A stretch of DNA of 64,000 nt from an uncultured Flammeovirgaceae bacterium (lineage in GTDB: Bacteria; Bacteroidota; Bacteroidia; Cytophagales; Cyclobacteriaceae), in contig CAKZYA010000001.1 in the NCBI GenBank assembly GCA_937883755.1, positions 62,001 to 126,000 on the forward strand, given 5' to 3'. Positions 18,551-27,486 of this stretch are shown piece by piece. Position 1 is the stretch's first letter; each line of letters starts with the position of its first letter. A program made the translations under genes and the position numbers. The notes under the pieces are model-generated. The model ran no database searches, was not told where the DNA came from, and worked only from the letters and a program-made list of their open reading frames with translations.

Positions 18551-20995
18551 ATGGAAAAAGCAAAAAGTACAAATAACCAAAATCAAACAATTGACCTGTT
18601 TTCCTTATTGGGAAAAATGGCAAAGAAATGGTATTACTTTGCCATCAGTTTAGGCTTTTGTTTAGCAATCGCTGCTGTTTTCGTCATCTTTGGCGAGAAA
18701 AAATTTGAGGTTGGTGCCACTATTTTGGTGAAAGATCGCGAGGTGGGTTCAACCGAAACTGGAGTATTGCTCAATGATGCTCCGAATGAGGGAAAAGGTA
18801 TAGCACTAACGAATGAAATAGGAAAACTAACATCTTACTCATTGATAAAATCTGCACTAGAGCGACTGGATTTCGGTGTTACATATTATAACGTTGAAAG
18901 TTTTTGGCCTGGTTTTATGCGAGAAGGGTGGCTTAATGAAATTTATACTTCATTCCCTTATGAGATACAGATAGACTCAAGTCAGTTTCAGGCGGTAAAT
19001 ACTCCAATATTTATTGAGGCAATTTCCGACACTCAATACCGAATTACTGCCAGTAATGATGAAGCTAATGCAGTGGCTTTCGCCACTAAAGAGGGGCGAA
19101 AGATTTTTGACTACGAGATAGAAGCTGTTGGAGAATTTGGCAAACCGTTCACGAGTGACATCATTAATATCACAGTGAATAAGAAGCGGAAAGAAGATAG
19201 TGATTTCGCCTACTGCTTCAAACTTACCCGGATTGAAGATTTAGCAATGCAGTACCAAGGGAAGCTGACTGTACAGCCTCTGGTAGAAATGGATGATACT
19301 AATCGGATGCTGCAATTGCTTATAAATAGCGCTATAGACCGAAAGGGCGGTCTATTTATAAACACGCTCATTGAAACATACACCCAAGAAGGGTTACTAC
19401 AAAAAAATAGTCGTGGAGAAACTTCGCTTGAGTTTCTAAATAGGCAGATAGCTGAAAAGAATGACTCACTAAATAGTGTTCGCGCTGAGTTAGAGAACTT
19501 TCGATCAAGCACAGGTTTATTGAATTCTGATTTTGCCTCAGGGCAAGCTTTGGAGAGCCTCGGGGCACTACGGAATGATCAGGCAGAATCAGAACGAAGG
19601 ATTGATTATTATCAGAGTACTCTTACTTACTTAGAGACGAATGATGACTATAATAAAATAGTTGCTCCTTCCTCTGCTGGAATTAACGAAGACCCTCTCT
19701 TTAATCGTCTAATTGAAAATTACATTAGTCTAGTGACTCGGCTAAATAATGCCGGCTTTAACGCTCAACCAGATAATCCATTATACAAAAGAATTCAGCA
19801 CGAAGTTGAGAGTACCCGTACTGCTATTCAAGAGCAACTGAAAAGTGCATTGTCTTCAGAAAAGCGTAATCTGAGCCGCATTACTCAGCGGATCGGAGGT
19901 ATTCAGTATAGCATCAATCAGTTGCCTCAAGAGCAAAGTAAACTGCAATTCTTGCAGCAGAAGTATGATAAATTATACGACGAATATAACTTCCTTCTTC
20001 AGAAGCAGTCAAATGCTCAGCTGTCTTTGGCTACCAACTCTGAGAATGTGCAAGTGATTGATTCGGCTAAAAAGACAGGCTATAGTCCGGTAGAACCGAA
20101 CTCTATGCTCATTTTTTCTATCGCTTTCGTTATTGGGTTTATTATTCCATTTTCAGTTGTACTAATAAAAGATTTATCAAATAATAATATCACTGATAAA
20201 GAAGAGCTGGAGAAACAAGTGAAAGTTCCTCTTCTAGGAATGATTGCTAATGGTCCAAAGGATGCCAAACTGGTAGCTCGTACTCTACCTAATTCAGCAA
20301 TTGCCGAGTCATTCAAGTTTGCCCGTATCAATTTACAGTACTTCCACCAAGGAGGTAATGAAAAGGTAATTGGTGTAACTTCTTCTATTAGTGGAGAGGG
20401 AAAAACATTCTGTTCAGCTAATATCAGCGCGGCTTTTGCTGAGTCTGGCAAGCGTACATTGTTGATTGGTGGTGATTTGCGTAAGCCTCGCATTCAAGAT
20501 TTCTTTGACCTGTCTGGTCCTGGCCTCTCTGACTACCTAAGTGGTTCAGTAGCAGTTGAGGATATTATTCAACCGACTGAGTTCAGAAAACTAGATGTGG
20601 TAGCTCCTGGAATTCCTCAGGAAGATCCTATTACGCTATTCGAGTCAGCTCGTATGAATGAGCTAATGCGCCTGTTGCGCGATCGGTATGACTACATCAT
20701 TATAGAAACGCCACCAATTGGGTACGTAGCCGACTACTTTGTTATGCTTGAGCATTTTGATATTAGTTTATTTGTAGTTCGTTATAACTACACTAACAAG
20801 AATATTCTTGGTGGTATTAATGATCTCTACGCTAAAAATAAGATCCAGAACTTATACTTGCTCTTCAATGATGTGAAGTTCTCAGCAGAGTATGGATATG
20901 GTTACTTATCTAACAGCGACGGTTACTATACTCAGCAGTCTCGTAAGCGTTTAGCTAGTAAGCCTACGGTAAGTATTAAAAACCCTTTTTCATAA
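18551..20995 (+). CDS. Wzc-like polysaccharide co-polymerase with BY-kinase domain
   Basis: Inner-membrane chain-length regulator fused to a bacterial tyrosine autokinase, 814 aa. A Wzz segment with TM1 (about 28-50) leads to a long periplasmic coiled-coil region (about 280-500), and TM2 (about 517-540) follows PVEPNSMLIF. The cytosolic kinase has Walker A SSISGEGKTFCS (about 610-621), Walker A' TLLIGGDLRKPR (about 636-647) and a Walker B-like DYIIIETPPIG. The tyrosine-rich tail SAEYGYGYLSNSDGYYTQ is the expected autophosphorylation cluster. It partners with the Wza-like protein just upstream. Confidence 0.93.
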   Translation: MEKAKSTNNQNQTIDLFSLLGKMAKKWYYFAISLGFCLAIAAVFVIFGEKKFEVGATILVKDREVGSTETGVLLNDAPNEGKGIALTNEIGKLTSYSLIKSALERLDFGVTYYNVESFWPGFMREGWLNEIYTSFPYEIQIDSSQFQAVNTPIFIEAISDTQYRITASNDEANAVAFATKEGRKIFDYEIEAVGEFGKPFTSDIINITVNKKRKEDSDFAYCFKLTRIEDLAMQYQGKLTVQPLVEMDDTNRMLQLLINSAIDRKGGLFINTLIETYTQEGLLQKNSRGETSLEFLNRQIAEKNDSLNSVRAELENFRSSTGLLNSDFASGQALESLGALRNDQAESERRIDYYQSTLTYLETNDDYNKIVAPSSAGINEDPLFNRLIENYISLVTRLNNAGFNAQPDNPLYKRIQHEVESTRTAIQEQLKSALSSEKRNLSRITQRIGGIQYSINQLPQEQSKLQFLQQKYDKLYDEYNFLLQKQSNAQLSLATNSENVQVIDSAKKTGYSPVEPNSMLIFSIAFVIGFIIPFSVVLIKDLSNNNITDKEELEKQVKVPLLGMIANGPKDAKLVARTLPNSAIAESFKFARINLQYFHQGGNEKVIGVTSSISGEGKTFCSANISAAFAESGKRTLLIGGDLRKPRIQDFFDLSGPGLSDYLSGSVAVEDIIQPTEFRKLDVVAPGIPQEDPITLFESARMNELMRLLRDRYDYIIIETPPIGYVADYFVMLEHFDISLFVVRYNYTNKNILGGINDLYAKNKIQNLYLLFNDVKFSAEYGYGYLSNSDGYYTQQSRKRLASKPTVSIKNPFS

Positions 20996-21070
20996 AAAAT
21001 AGCTAAATAATCATAAGAAAATTTGTGTATCGAAAATAAAATTGCATTATTTAAATAATTATTTGAATAA

Positions 21071-22543
21071 TTGAAAAGCCTAGATAGTAAAATAGCAAAT
21101 GGAGTAGGGTGGGTTTCTTTGTCTGCCCTAGGCAACCAAGGATTTAGGTTGGTAGTGAAGCTTATCCTAGCCCGAATCCTGCTTCCTGAGCATTATGGGC
21201 TTATCGGAATGGCGGTTGTATTCACCAGTTTCGTGAAGTTAATAAGCGAATTAGGAATGGGAGCTGCTCTTATCCAGCGGTCTAAACGACGACTCTCAGA
21301 GGAGTATTTTCATACTGCTTTCTGGACAAATCTCGTGATTTCACTATTGGGTTTTATACTAATTAGTACAGTACTCGCTCCAGTAGCAGCCTGGTTTTAC
21401 GATGAGATAATATTGATTCGTCTGGTTCCAATTTTAGCTGTACCCATTATACTTGACTCATTATATCTGATTCCTAAAGTAAGACTAAGTCGGGAGCTCA
21501 ACTTCAAGCCTATTGCGATTATTGAGCTATCATCTGTTATGATCGCTGGATTGGTATCAGTAGTACTCGCCAATTTAGGGTACGGCGTTTGGTCCCTAGC
21601 CTTTAACGGAATCATCGCTTCAGCCTTATCCGTTATTCTGTATTTCCTTAGCCAGCGTTGGGTACCTCACTTAGTATTTCGGTGGGAAGCCTGCAAGAGC
21701 CTTTTCGGATTTGGTGGATATGTACTAATTGAGCAGATTTTTATCTTCTTTACTTCTAACATAGACTATATATTAATCGGTAAGCTTATTGGCAGTGCAG
21801 CATTAGGTGTATATACTTTAGCTTTTATACTTACTGGTACTTTTCGCAAGCAAATTATGGGAATACTAAATAAGGTATTATTCCCGGCTTACTCTTCCAT
21901 CCAACATGATGCTCAAGCTATCAAGCAGTATTATCTAAAAGTGGTTAAGACCAATGGCATCATTCTACTTCCTATAATGACGATACTTATGGTTTTGGCA
22001 GAACCGATTATCATTATCGGGTTTGGTGAAGAGTGGCGAGATACAATCTTTCCTTTACGTATGCTCTCCATTGGAGTAATTATCCATGCGATAAGTGGTA
22101 CTAGCTCTACTGTGATGAAAAGTATGGGAAAAGCAAAATTGGTGACCAATCTGAACATTTTTATTACCCTGTGTTTATCAGTGCCAGCGATTGCCATAGG
22201 AGCTTATACTTATGGTATTAAAGGGGTTTCACTAGGAGTAGTATTCTTCAAACTAGCAGGGTATCTCATTTACCAACAATATATTTTCCGAGTAATTGGC
22301 GTCTCTATGGTGACAGCTATTGCCCAGCTTGTACCAATAGGTGTGTATTGCTTAGTAGGAGCGGCAATAACGCTGACCTTACAATACTTATTTAATATGC
22401 CCTTGATAGGGTTCGGTATAGTAGGTGGGACTATTATTTTAAGTAGTTGTATCCTTTATATCGCTCGATATGAAAAAGGGCTTATTCTTCAGGTGAAGAA
22501 AATAATACATCCTAAAAAACTAGCATATAAAGTCAACTCATGA
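21071..22543 (+). CDS. Wzx-type oligosaccharide flippase (MOP superfamily)
   Basis: 490 aa with about 12 hydrophobic helices. The start is TTG 21071 immediately after an in-frame TAA; the resulting beginning (SLDSKIANGVGWVSLSALGNQG) aligns with the ATG start of the paralogue at 43856-45340 (NRIVSGIGWTSLASFGSQG), which supports it. Conserved stretches such as PEHYGLIGMAVVFTSF and LGMGAALIQR identify the polysaccharide-transporter family that moves lipid-linked repeat units across the inner membrane. Its end overlaps the sulfotransferase start by 4 bp. Confidence 0.9.
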   Translation: MKSLDSKIANGVGWVSLSALGNQGFRLVVKLILARILLPEHYGLIGMAVVFTSFVKLISELGMGAALIQRSKRRLSEEYFHTAFWTNLVISLLGFILISTVLAPVAAWFYDEIILIRLVPILAVPIILDSLYLIPKVRLSRELNFKPIAIIELSSVMIAGLVSVVLANLGYGVWSLAFNGIIASALSVILYFLSQRWVPHLVFRWEACKSLFGFGGYVLIEQIFIFFTSNIDYILIGKLIGSAALGVYTLAFILTGTFRKQIMGILNKVLFPAYSSIQHDAQAIKQYYLKVVKTNGIILLPIMTILMVLAEPIIIIGFGEEWRDTIFPLRMLSIGVIIHAISGTSSTVMKSMGKAKLVTNLNIFITLCLSVPAIAIGAYTYGIKGVSLGVVFFKLAGYLIYQQYIFRVIGVSMVTAIAQLVPIGVYCLVGAAITLTLQYLFNMPLIGFGIVGGTIILSSCILYIARYEKGLILQVKKIIHPKKLAYKVNS

Positions 22544-23514
22544 ATACTGAACAAATTATCGATAAAACGCAGCGAGAATCCTCTACCATTACTCCGCTAG
22601 TATTTCATATTGGGTGGATGCGGACAGGGACTACCTTTTTACAGGGTATATTTAAACGACAGGAGAATATCCAACTCTCTTTAAAAAACCGCTTCTTTTC
22701 GTATGATCCTTACTATCTATTAGGGAAAGAGCATTACAACACACTAATAAGCAGTAATGGTCAACAACAAGTTGCAGTAGATAGCGATGAAAATTACGCA
22801 ATGGGACGTTTCAAAACTCACCTTCGAGAGAAAAACCCTCAGCGTACGTACAATCATAAAGCAGAGTTAAGTTTTGTTCATCATGATATCCCTGAAATGA
22901 TTTCTCGTATGAAGGGGACATCTCCTAATGCAAAGATATTTGGGGTTATCAGAAAACAGGCGGACTGGTTTGAATCAGTATATAAGCATGATGTCTATCA
23001 TTTTGGTTTGGATAAAACCTTCGAGGAATTTTATGACAGCAATTTAGGACAGGCTTATCGCGAGGCAGCCGATTACAGCCGGGTGATCACGCAATTTCAG
23101 GAAGCCTTCGGCAAGGACAATGTTAAGGTTTTGTTGTTTGAAGATTTTATTCACAATCAGCAGCAGTTTATCCAAAGCTTGTCTGATTTCCTTGGAGTGG
23201 ACGTGCAGGTAGGGGAAAAAAAGAATCTGAAAAAAAATGCCAGCACCTCGGGCTTGTTCACTCATCTTCATCGTACAGCAAACAAACTCGGAGAAACTAA
23301 CCCTAAAAAACCAGAACGAAAAGTTTACAAAATACTTAGAGCAGCTATTTATCGTCTTGATGGGTTTGCCACTAATAGAGGGTGGAAGTTACCGGGAAAA
23401 GCTATCTCTGGTACCATGCAAGAAAGAATTCACAGTGAGTTTGCTGAGAGTAATCGCAAACTGGCAGAAGTAATTGGCAGTGATGCCTTTCTAGAGGAAT
23501 ATCAGTACATATAA
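22540..23514 (+). CDS. PAPS-dependent sulfotransferase
   Basis: 324 aa, soluble. The PAPS 5'-phosphosulfate loop is FHIGWMRTGTTFLQGIF (about 24-40). The 3'-phosphate region has IFGVIRKQADWFESVYKHD (about 131-149), and a later VLLFEDFIH strand is typical of carbohydrate sulfotransferases. The ATGA overlap with the flippase makes it part of the operon. It would transfer sulfate to a sugar hydroxyl or amine during repeat-unit assembly. Genes for making PAPS are not in the window. The family call is firm; the acceptor is unknown. Confidence 0.85.
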   Translation: MNTEQIIDKTQRESSTITPLVFHIGWMRTGTTFLQGIFKRQENIQLSLKNRFFSYDPYYLLGKEHYNTLISSNGQQQVAVDSDENYAMGRFKTHLREKNPQRTYNHKAELSFVHHDIPEMISRMKGTSPNAKIFGVIRKQADWFESVYKHDVYHFGLDKTFEEFYDSNLGQAYREAADYSRVITQFQEAFGKDNVKVLLFEDFIHNQQQFIQSLSDFLGVDVQVGEKKNLKKNASTSGLFTHLHRTANKLGETNPKKPERKVYKILRAAIYRLDGFATNRGWKLPGKAISGTMQERIHSEFAESNRKLAEVIGSDAFLEEYQYI

Positions 23515-23538
23515 AAAGTAACAGAAATAGTGATTCTC

Positions 23539-24528
23539 ATGCAAAATTCTGTAGATATAACCATTGGCTTAGTCTCGTATAATACTAAAGATTTAGTTGT
23601 ACGCTGTCTATCGTCAGTTATCGAACATACTCAAGGCGTCAGTCATCAGATTATACTGGTAGATAATGCTTCTAAGGATGGTACAGTTGATATCGTAAAA
23701 GAGAAATTTCCCTCAGTAGAGATCATTCGTAGTCCAAAAAATGTGGGTTTCTCTTCGGCAATCAATATGGCTTTAGCACAAGCAAAAGGACGTTACTTTG
23801 CCATGTTTAACTCAGATACAGCCTTACTCAACGACACATTCACTGAGCTAGTACGTTTTGCTGATTCCCAACCCGATTGTGGTATTGCTTGTCCACAACT
23901 TTACTATCCTGATGGTAAGGTTCAAGTATCTCATTACCCTTTTCGCAATCCCAAGAAAAGAGCTTTCCGTGAAGTGCACCCCCGCCTGAGCAAACTCAAG
24001 CAATTGGTATTGGCTGATCCTAAATCAATGGAGGAAGCCAATAAAAAAGTCCGAGAAGTTCCTGCTAACCCTATAAAAGTGCAACGACCAAGAGGAGTTT
24101 GCTTTATGGTTCGCCGAGAGTGTATTGAAGATATTGGTCCCATGGACGGAAACTTTTTTATCTTTTCTGAGGACGTAGATTGGGCTTGGCGAGCCAAGTT
24201 AGCTAGCTGGAATCGGTACCTGGTACCTTCTGCTAAGCTGATGCACGAGAATCATGCTAGTGTAGCTCAGAGAGCTACCATGATGCAGAAAATACAAATG
24301 CAAAGCGTTTACTACTTTACCTACAAGCATTTCGGGTTTCTGGCCTGGTTAAGATTACGCTTTGGTAACTTTTTGGGTGGGTTACTAGCATTACTATTAA
24401 GTGTAGTATCACTAGCAACTAATAAAAATCAAAAAAAGAAGATTTCAAGTGAATTCTTTCAGGAGGCGAAAGCACTCTTTCAACTGAGTTTTTTAACTCG
24501 GAAAGTGCTGCCTGCTGATGCGAGATAA
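23539..24528 (+). CDS. GT2-family glycosyltransferase
   Basis: The ATG at 23539 gives 329 aa (MQNSVDITIGLV...); a GTG at 23530 would add three residues. The GT-A fold is seen from DITIGLVSYNTKDLVVRCL, the nucleotide site VDNASKDGT and GFSSAINMALAQAKG, and the metal motif FNSDTALL. A rhamnosyltransferase-like RPRGVCFMVRREC and DEDVDW-like SEDVDWAWRAK follow. A C-terminal hydrophobic helix (about 278-296) may tie it to the membrane. It probably adds one sugar to the lipid-linked repeat unit. Confidence 0.88.
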   Translation: MQNSVDITIGLVSYNTKDLVVRCLSSVIEHTQGVSHQIILVDNASKDGTVDIVKEKFPSVEIIRSPKNVGFSSAINMALAQAKGRYFAMFNSDTALLNDTFTELVRFADSQPDCGIACPQLYYPDGKVQVSHYPFRNPKKRAFREVHPRLSKLKQLVLADPKSMEEANKKVREVPANPIKVQRPRGVCFMVRRECIEDIGPMDGNFFIFSEDVDWAWRAKLASWNRYLVPSAKLMHENHASVAQRATMMQKIQMQSVYYFTYKHFGFLAWLRLRFGNFLGGLLALLLSVVSLATNKNQKKKISSEFFQEAKALFQLSFLTRKVLPADAR

Positions 24529-24546
24529 TTTAAATGCCTCTTACTT

Positions 24547-25707
24547 ATGAACGCGCTAGACTTATTGTTTGAATTAGGTGAAGCTTGCTTGCAAAACCCT
24601 AAAATTTACCTTCAACCCGGTCATAACGGACCTTATCATCATCCTGAAACCCCTTTACGAAACCAAGGGCACTGGCTAATTACATTCTCTCGACTATATG
24701 AGTGGTCAGGGGATGAAAAGTACCGACAGATAGTAGAAAAGCTAGCAGAAACTCTCGTAGACCCTCAGTATCGCCCCCATGGCTACAGTTTTCTGCATCG
24801 GAACGTTAAAGGAAAAGACCGTTGTAATGGCCTAATGGGACAAGCATGGACGATAGAAGCACTAGCTACTGCTGCCAATGTGCTTAACGAGCCCAAGTAT
24901 ATCAAGCTTGCATCAGAGGTATTTTTACAGCACTCCTTTGACGAATCACTAGGGATGTGGAATGTACTGGAAATAGATGGTACAGTAAAAGCTATTGATA
25001 ATGCTTTCAATCACCAACTTTGGTTTGCTGCGGCTGCTTCCTTTATTATGGATAGCGACCCCTTAATTGCCGATCGAGTACATACCTTCCTAGCAAAAAT
25101 TTGGGATAACGTAACCGTGTTGGAAAGTGGGCTTATTTATCATGAGCTCGAGAATATTACAGAAGATAAGTTTCAGACGGTGATAGCAACAAGTGATTTT
25201 ATAAGCGTTCGACAAGCGGCTTCAGCTCTGTTACAGAGATTAGGGTTTAAACAGAAACCGTTAAGTCCAGAAGAGAGAAAAAAGGTGCAATGGGAAAAAA
25301 TGCTCAAAAAGTCGATAGGGTACCATTCGTTTAACACCTACGCATTCGGATTGTTAAGGAGCAATATTCCTACCCATTCTGTATGGCAGCATCCTAAGCT
25401 GTTGAGTATTGTTTCTTATCTATCTACTAAAGAGTATAGCAGTGGAATAGAGGATAATCGATATAGCTATTCTTACAACCCTCCAGGTTTTGAAATACCA
25501 TTTTCGTTGGCAGCTTTTGAAAATGATGAAGAAGGAAATATTCAATGTTCTCAATTATTCCTTCAACAGCAACTAGATTTTTGCTATAATCACAAAAGTA
25601 AATTGATGGATAGAAATAATGAAGATCCGTTCACACTAACTGCCAGAGCTTACGAGATGAGTAGATTAGATGGTAAATTTCTAGAAAAAGTTACAATCGA
25701 TATTTAA
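24547..25707 (+). CDS. Soluble alpha/alpha-barrel (six-hairpin) protein in the polysaccharide operon
   Basis: 386 aa without signal peptide or membrane segment. Repeating helix pairs with aromatic and Gly-rich loops (LITFSRLYEWSGDEKYRQI, CNGLMGQAWTIEALATAA, then FNHQLWFAAAASF) suggest an (alpha/alpha)6 or six-hairpin-glycosidase fold. This fold is used by glycosidases, some epimerases and some lyases. No catalytic residues can be assigned with confidence. Its cytosolic location inside a biosynthesis operon argues against simple degradation. It lies 18 bp after the GT2 gene. Confidence 0.55.
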   Translation: MNALDLLFELGEACLQNPKIYLQPGHNGPYHHPETPLRNQGHWLITFSRLYEWSGDEKYRQIVEKLAETLVDPQYRPHGYSFLHRNVKGKDRCNGLMGQAWTIEALATAANVLNEPKYIKLASEVFLQHSFDESLGMWNVLEIDGTVKAIDNAFNHQLWFAAAASFIMDSDPLIADRVHTFLAKIWDNVTVLESGLIYHELENITEDKFQTVIATSDFISVRQAASALLQRLGFKQKPLSPEERKKVQWEKMLKKSIGYHSFNTYAFGLLRSNIPTHSVWQHPKLLSIVSYLSTKEYSSGIEDNRYSYSYNPPGFEIPFSLAAFENDEEGNIQCSQLFLQQQLDFCYNHKSKLMDRNNEDPFTLTARAYEMSRLDGKFLEKVTIDI

Positions 25708-25734
25708 TTAGTATTAACGCAGTTAAATATTTAG

Positions 25735-25742
25735 TACATTTG
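25735..25742 (+). promoter_or_regulatory. Possible internal promoter -7 box
   Basis: TACATTTG matches TAnnTTTG and lies 22 bp before the ATG of the double glycosyltransferase, in a 56-bp AT-rich gap. The -33 position (25712-25715) reads TATT, a weak match, so the assignment is tentative. Confidence 0.35.
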
Positions 25743-25763
25743 CAGTATTAATCCTAATACGCG

Positions 25764-27476
25764 ATGATTTCTGTAATTATACCGGTGTACAATGACCCCC
25801 AAGGTTTAGAAGCTACTTTAGCTTCGTTAGTGGTTCAAAATACATCAGATTTGTTTGAAATCATTGTAGCAGATAATGGGTCAATAGATCATACCCAGCA
25901 AGTTGCTAATGACTTTGAGCATCGCTTTCCTTCCCTAGTGCGACTAGTGATAGAATCAGATCAACAAGGGTCGTACGCCGCTCGCAACAAAGCAATAATA
26001 AATGCTAAAGGTAAGTTGCTATTCTTTGTAGATGCTGACATGGTAGCACCTCCTGATTATCTAGAAAAAATTACAGCAGTTTTTCAGGAAAATGATGCAG
26101 ACTATGTCGGGTGTAAAGTGGATGTGGTCACTGACAAAAAAACATTAGCAGCCAAATACAATCAACTTGGTGGTTTTAAGGTAGACGCTGATCTAAAAAG
26201 TAATCATTTCGTTCCGACTTGCTGCCTGAGTATTAAGAAGGATGTAATTGAGCAAGTTGGTAACTTTGACGCTCGCCTTGAATCGGGTGGTGACTATGAA
26301 TTTGGTACTCGCGTATACCGGGCGGGCTTACAACAGTTATATACAGACTCAGTTACCTTAAAACATCCTGCTCGTTGGAAGTATCGGTCATTAATGAATA
26401 AATCGAGAAGAGTTGCTCGGGGAATATGTCAACTGGCATATTATTATCCTGATCGTTTTTGGTCACGCTATTTGAAATATTTCTCACTAACCCGACATAA
26501 GCCCAAAAGCCCTTGGTCGATGATAAAGCGGGCAAAGTCGGCAAATATTCCTCTGAACCTTTGGGAAGCCCTGGTTCTATCGGTATTTCACATCCCCCTG
26601 ACAATTTCTTCATCCAAAGAAGCTAGACGATTTATGATGCAATTACAACAACAGGCTGAACTGTCGTCTGAAAAGACGCCTTTCACTAATGAGCCATTAG
26701 TAAGCGTCAATATTACCACCTATAACCGGGCAAATTTTTTAGGGAGATGCCTAGACTCGGTATTAAGTCAAAGCTATAAAAATATAGAAGTAATTATCGT
26801 TGACGACGCCTCGTCTGATAATACTTCGGAAGTTGCTGAACAATACCGCCGAAAAGATTCGAGAGTAAAATATTTCCGGCACGAGCGAAATCAAGGGAAC
26901 GCTTACGCTCGCAATACTGCTCTGAAAAATTGTCAAGGTACTTTTGTAGCGTTTATGGATGACGACGATGAGTGGGTTGATACAGATAAGCTTATCAAAC
27001 AGGTCAAAATCTTTAGTGATAACACCGATCCTAAGCTGGGAATTGTTTGTAGTGGGGTAAAAGTTATTGATGCTAAGGATAACGAAGAGCTTAAACAAGC
27101 TAAAATGCCACCAAATCTTATTTCAACATTATTGAAAGGGAATGGTGTGATTCACAACTCAACCGTTATGACCCGGCGTAATATAATGACAAAAGTAGGT
27201 GGGTTTGATACTAAAATGCCTCGAGGTATTGACAGTGAATTTTTTCGCACGGTAGTTGTGAAATATGGCTATAAAGTACATTTTATGCCTGATATCACTG
27301 CAGCTTACCATGAACATGGCGAGGGGCGGATGACTACCAATAAAAAAAATGCTGCTGCAAAAACCTGGAAGGCAAATACGCATGTGATTCGAAAGCACTT
27401 GGGAAGTTTTCTGCTTCACCCAGGGGCTCTGTCGTATCGTATATTGAGTCGATTTAAGAAAATAGTTGCTAACTAA
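25764..27476 (+). CDS. Two-domain GT2/GT2 glycosyltransferase
   Basis: 570 aa with two GT-A domains in one chain. Domain 1 (about 1-230) begins MISVIIPVYNDPQGLEATL and has the metal motif FFVDADMVAPP. Domain 2 (from about 311) begins VSVNITTYNRANFLGRCLDS and has IIVDDASSDNTSE and the acidic motif AFMDDDDEW. A basic helical linker (about 230-300) joins them. Such fusions can add two sugars in succession or form alternating linkages; either is inference. Eleven bases separate its stop from the pyruvyltransferase ATG. Confidence 0.88.
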   Translation: MISVIIPVYNDPQGLEATLASLVVQNTSDLFEIIVADNGSIDHTQQVANDFEHRFPSLVRLVIESDQQGSYAARNKAIINAKGKLLFFVDADMVAPPDYLEKITAVFQENDADYVGCKVDVVTDKKTLAAKYNQLGGFKVDADLKSNHFVPTCCLSIKKDVIEQVGNFDARLESGGDYEFGTRVYRAGLQQLYTDSVTLKHPARWKYRSLMNKSRRVARGICQLAYYYPDRFWSRYLKYFSLTRHKPKSPWSMIKRAKSANIPLNLWEALVLSVFHIPLTISSSKEARRFMMQLQQQAELSSEKTPFTNEPLVSVNITTYNRANFLGRCLDSVLSQSYKNIEVIIVDDASSDNTSEVAEQYRRKDSRVKYFRHERNQGNAYARNTALKNCQGTFVAFMDDDDEWVDTDKLIKQVKIFSDNTDPKLGIVCSGVKVIDAKDNEELKQAKMPPNLISTLLKGNGVIHNSTVMTRRNIMTKVGGFDTKMPRGIDSEFFRTVVVKYGYKVHFMPDITAAYHEHGEGRMTTNKKNAAAKTWKANTHVIRKHLGSFLLHPGALSYRILSRFKKIVAN

Positions 27477-27486
27477 AAATACTGTA

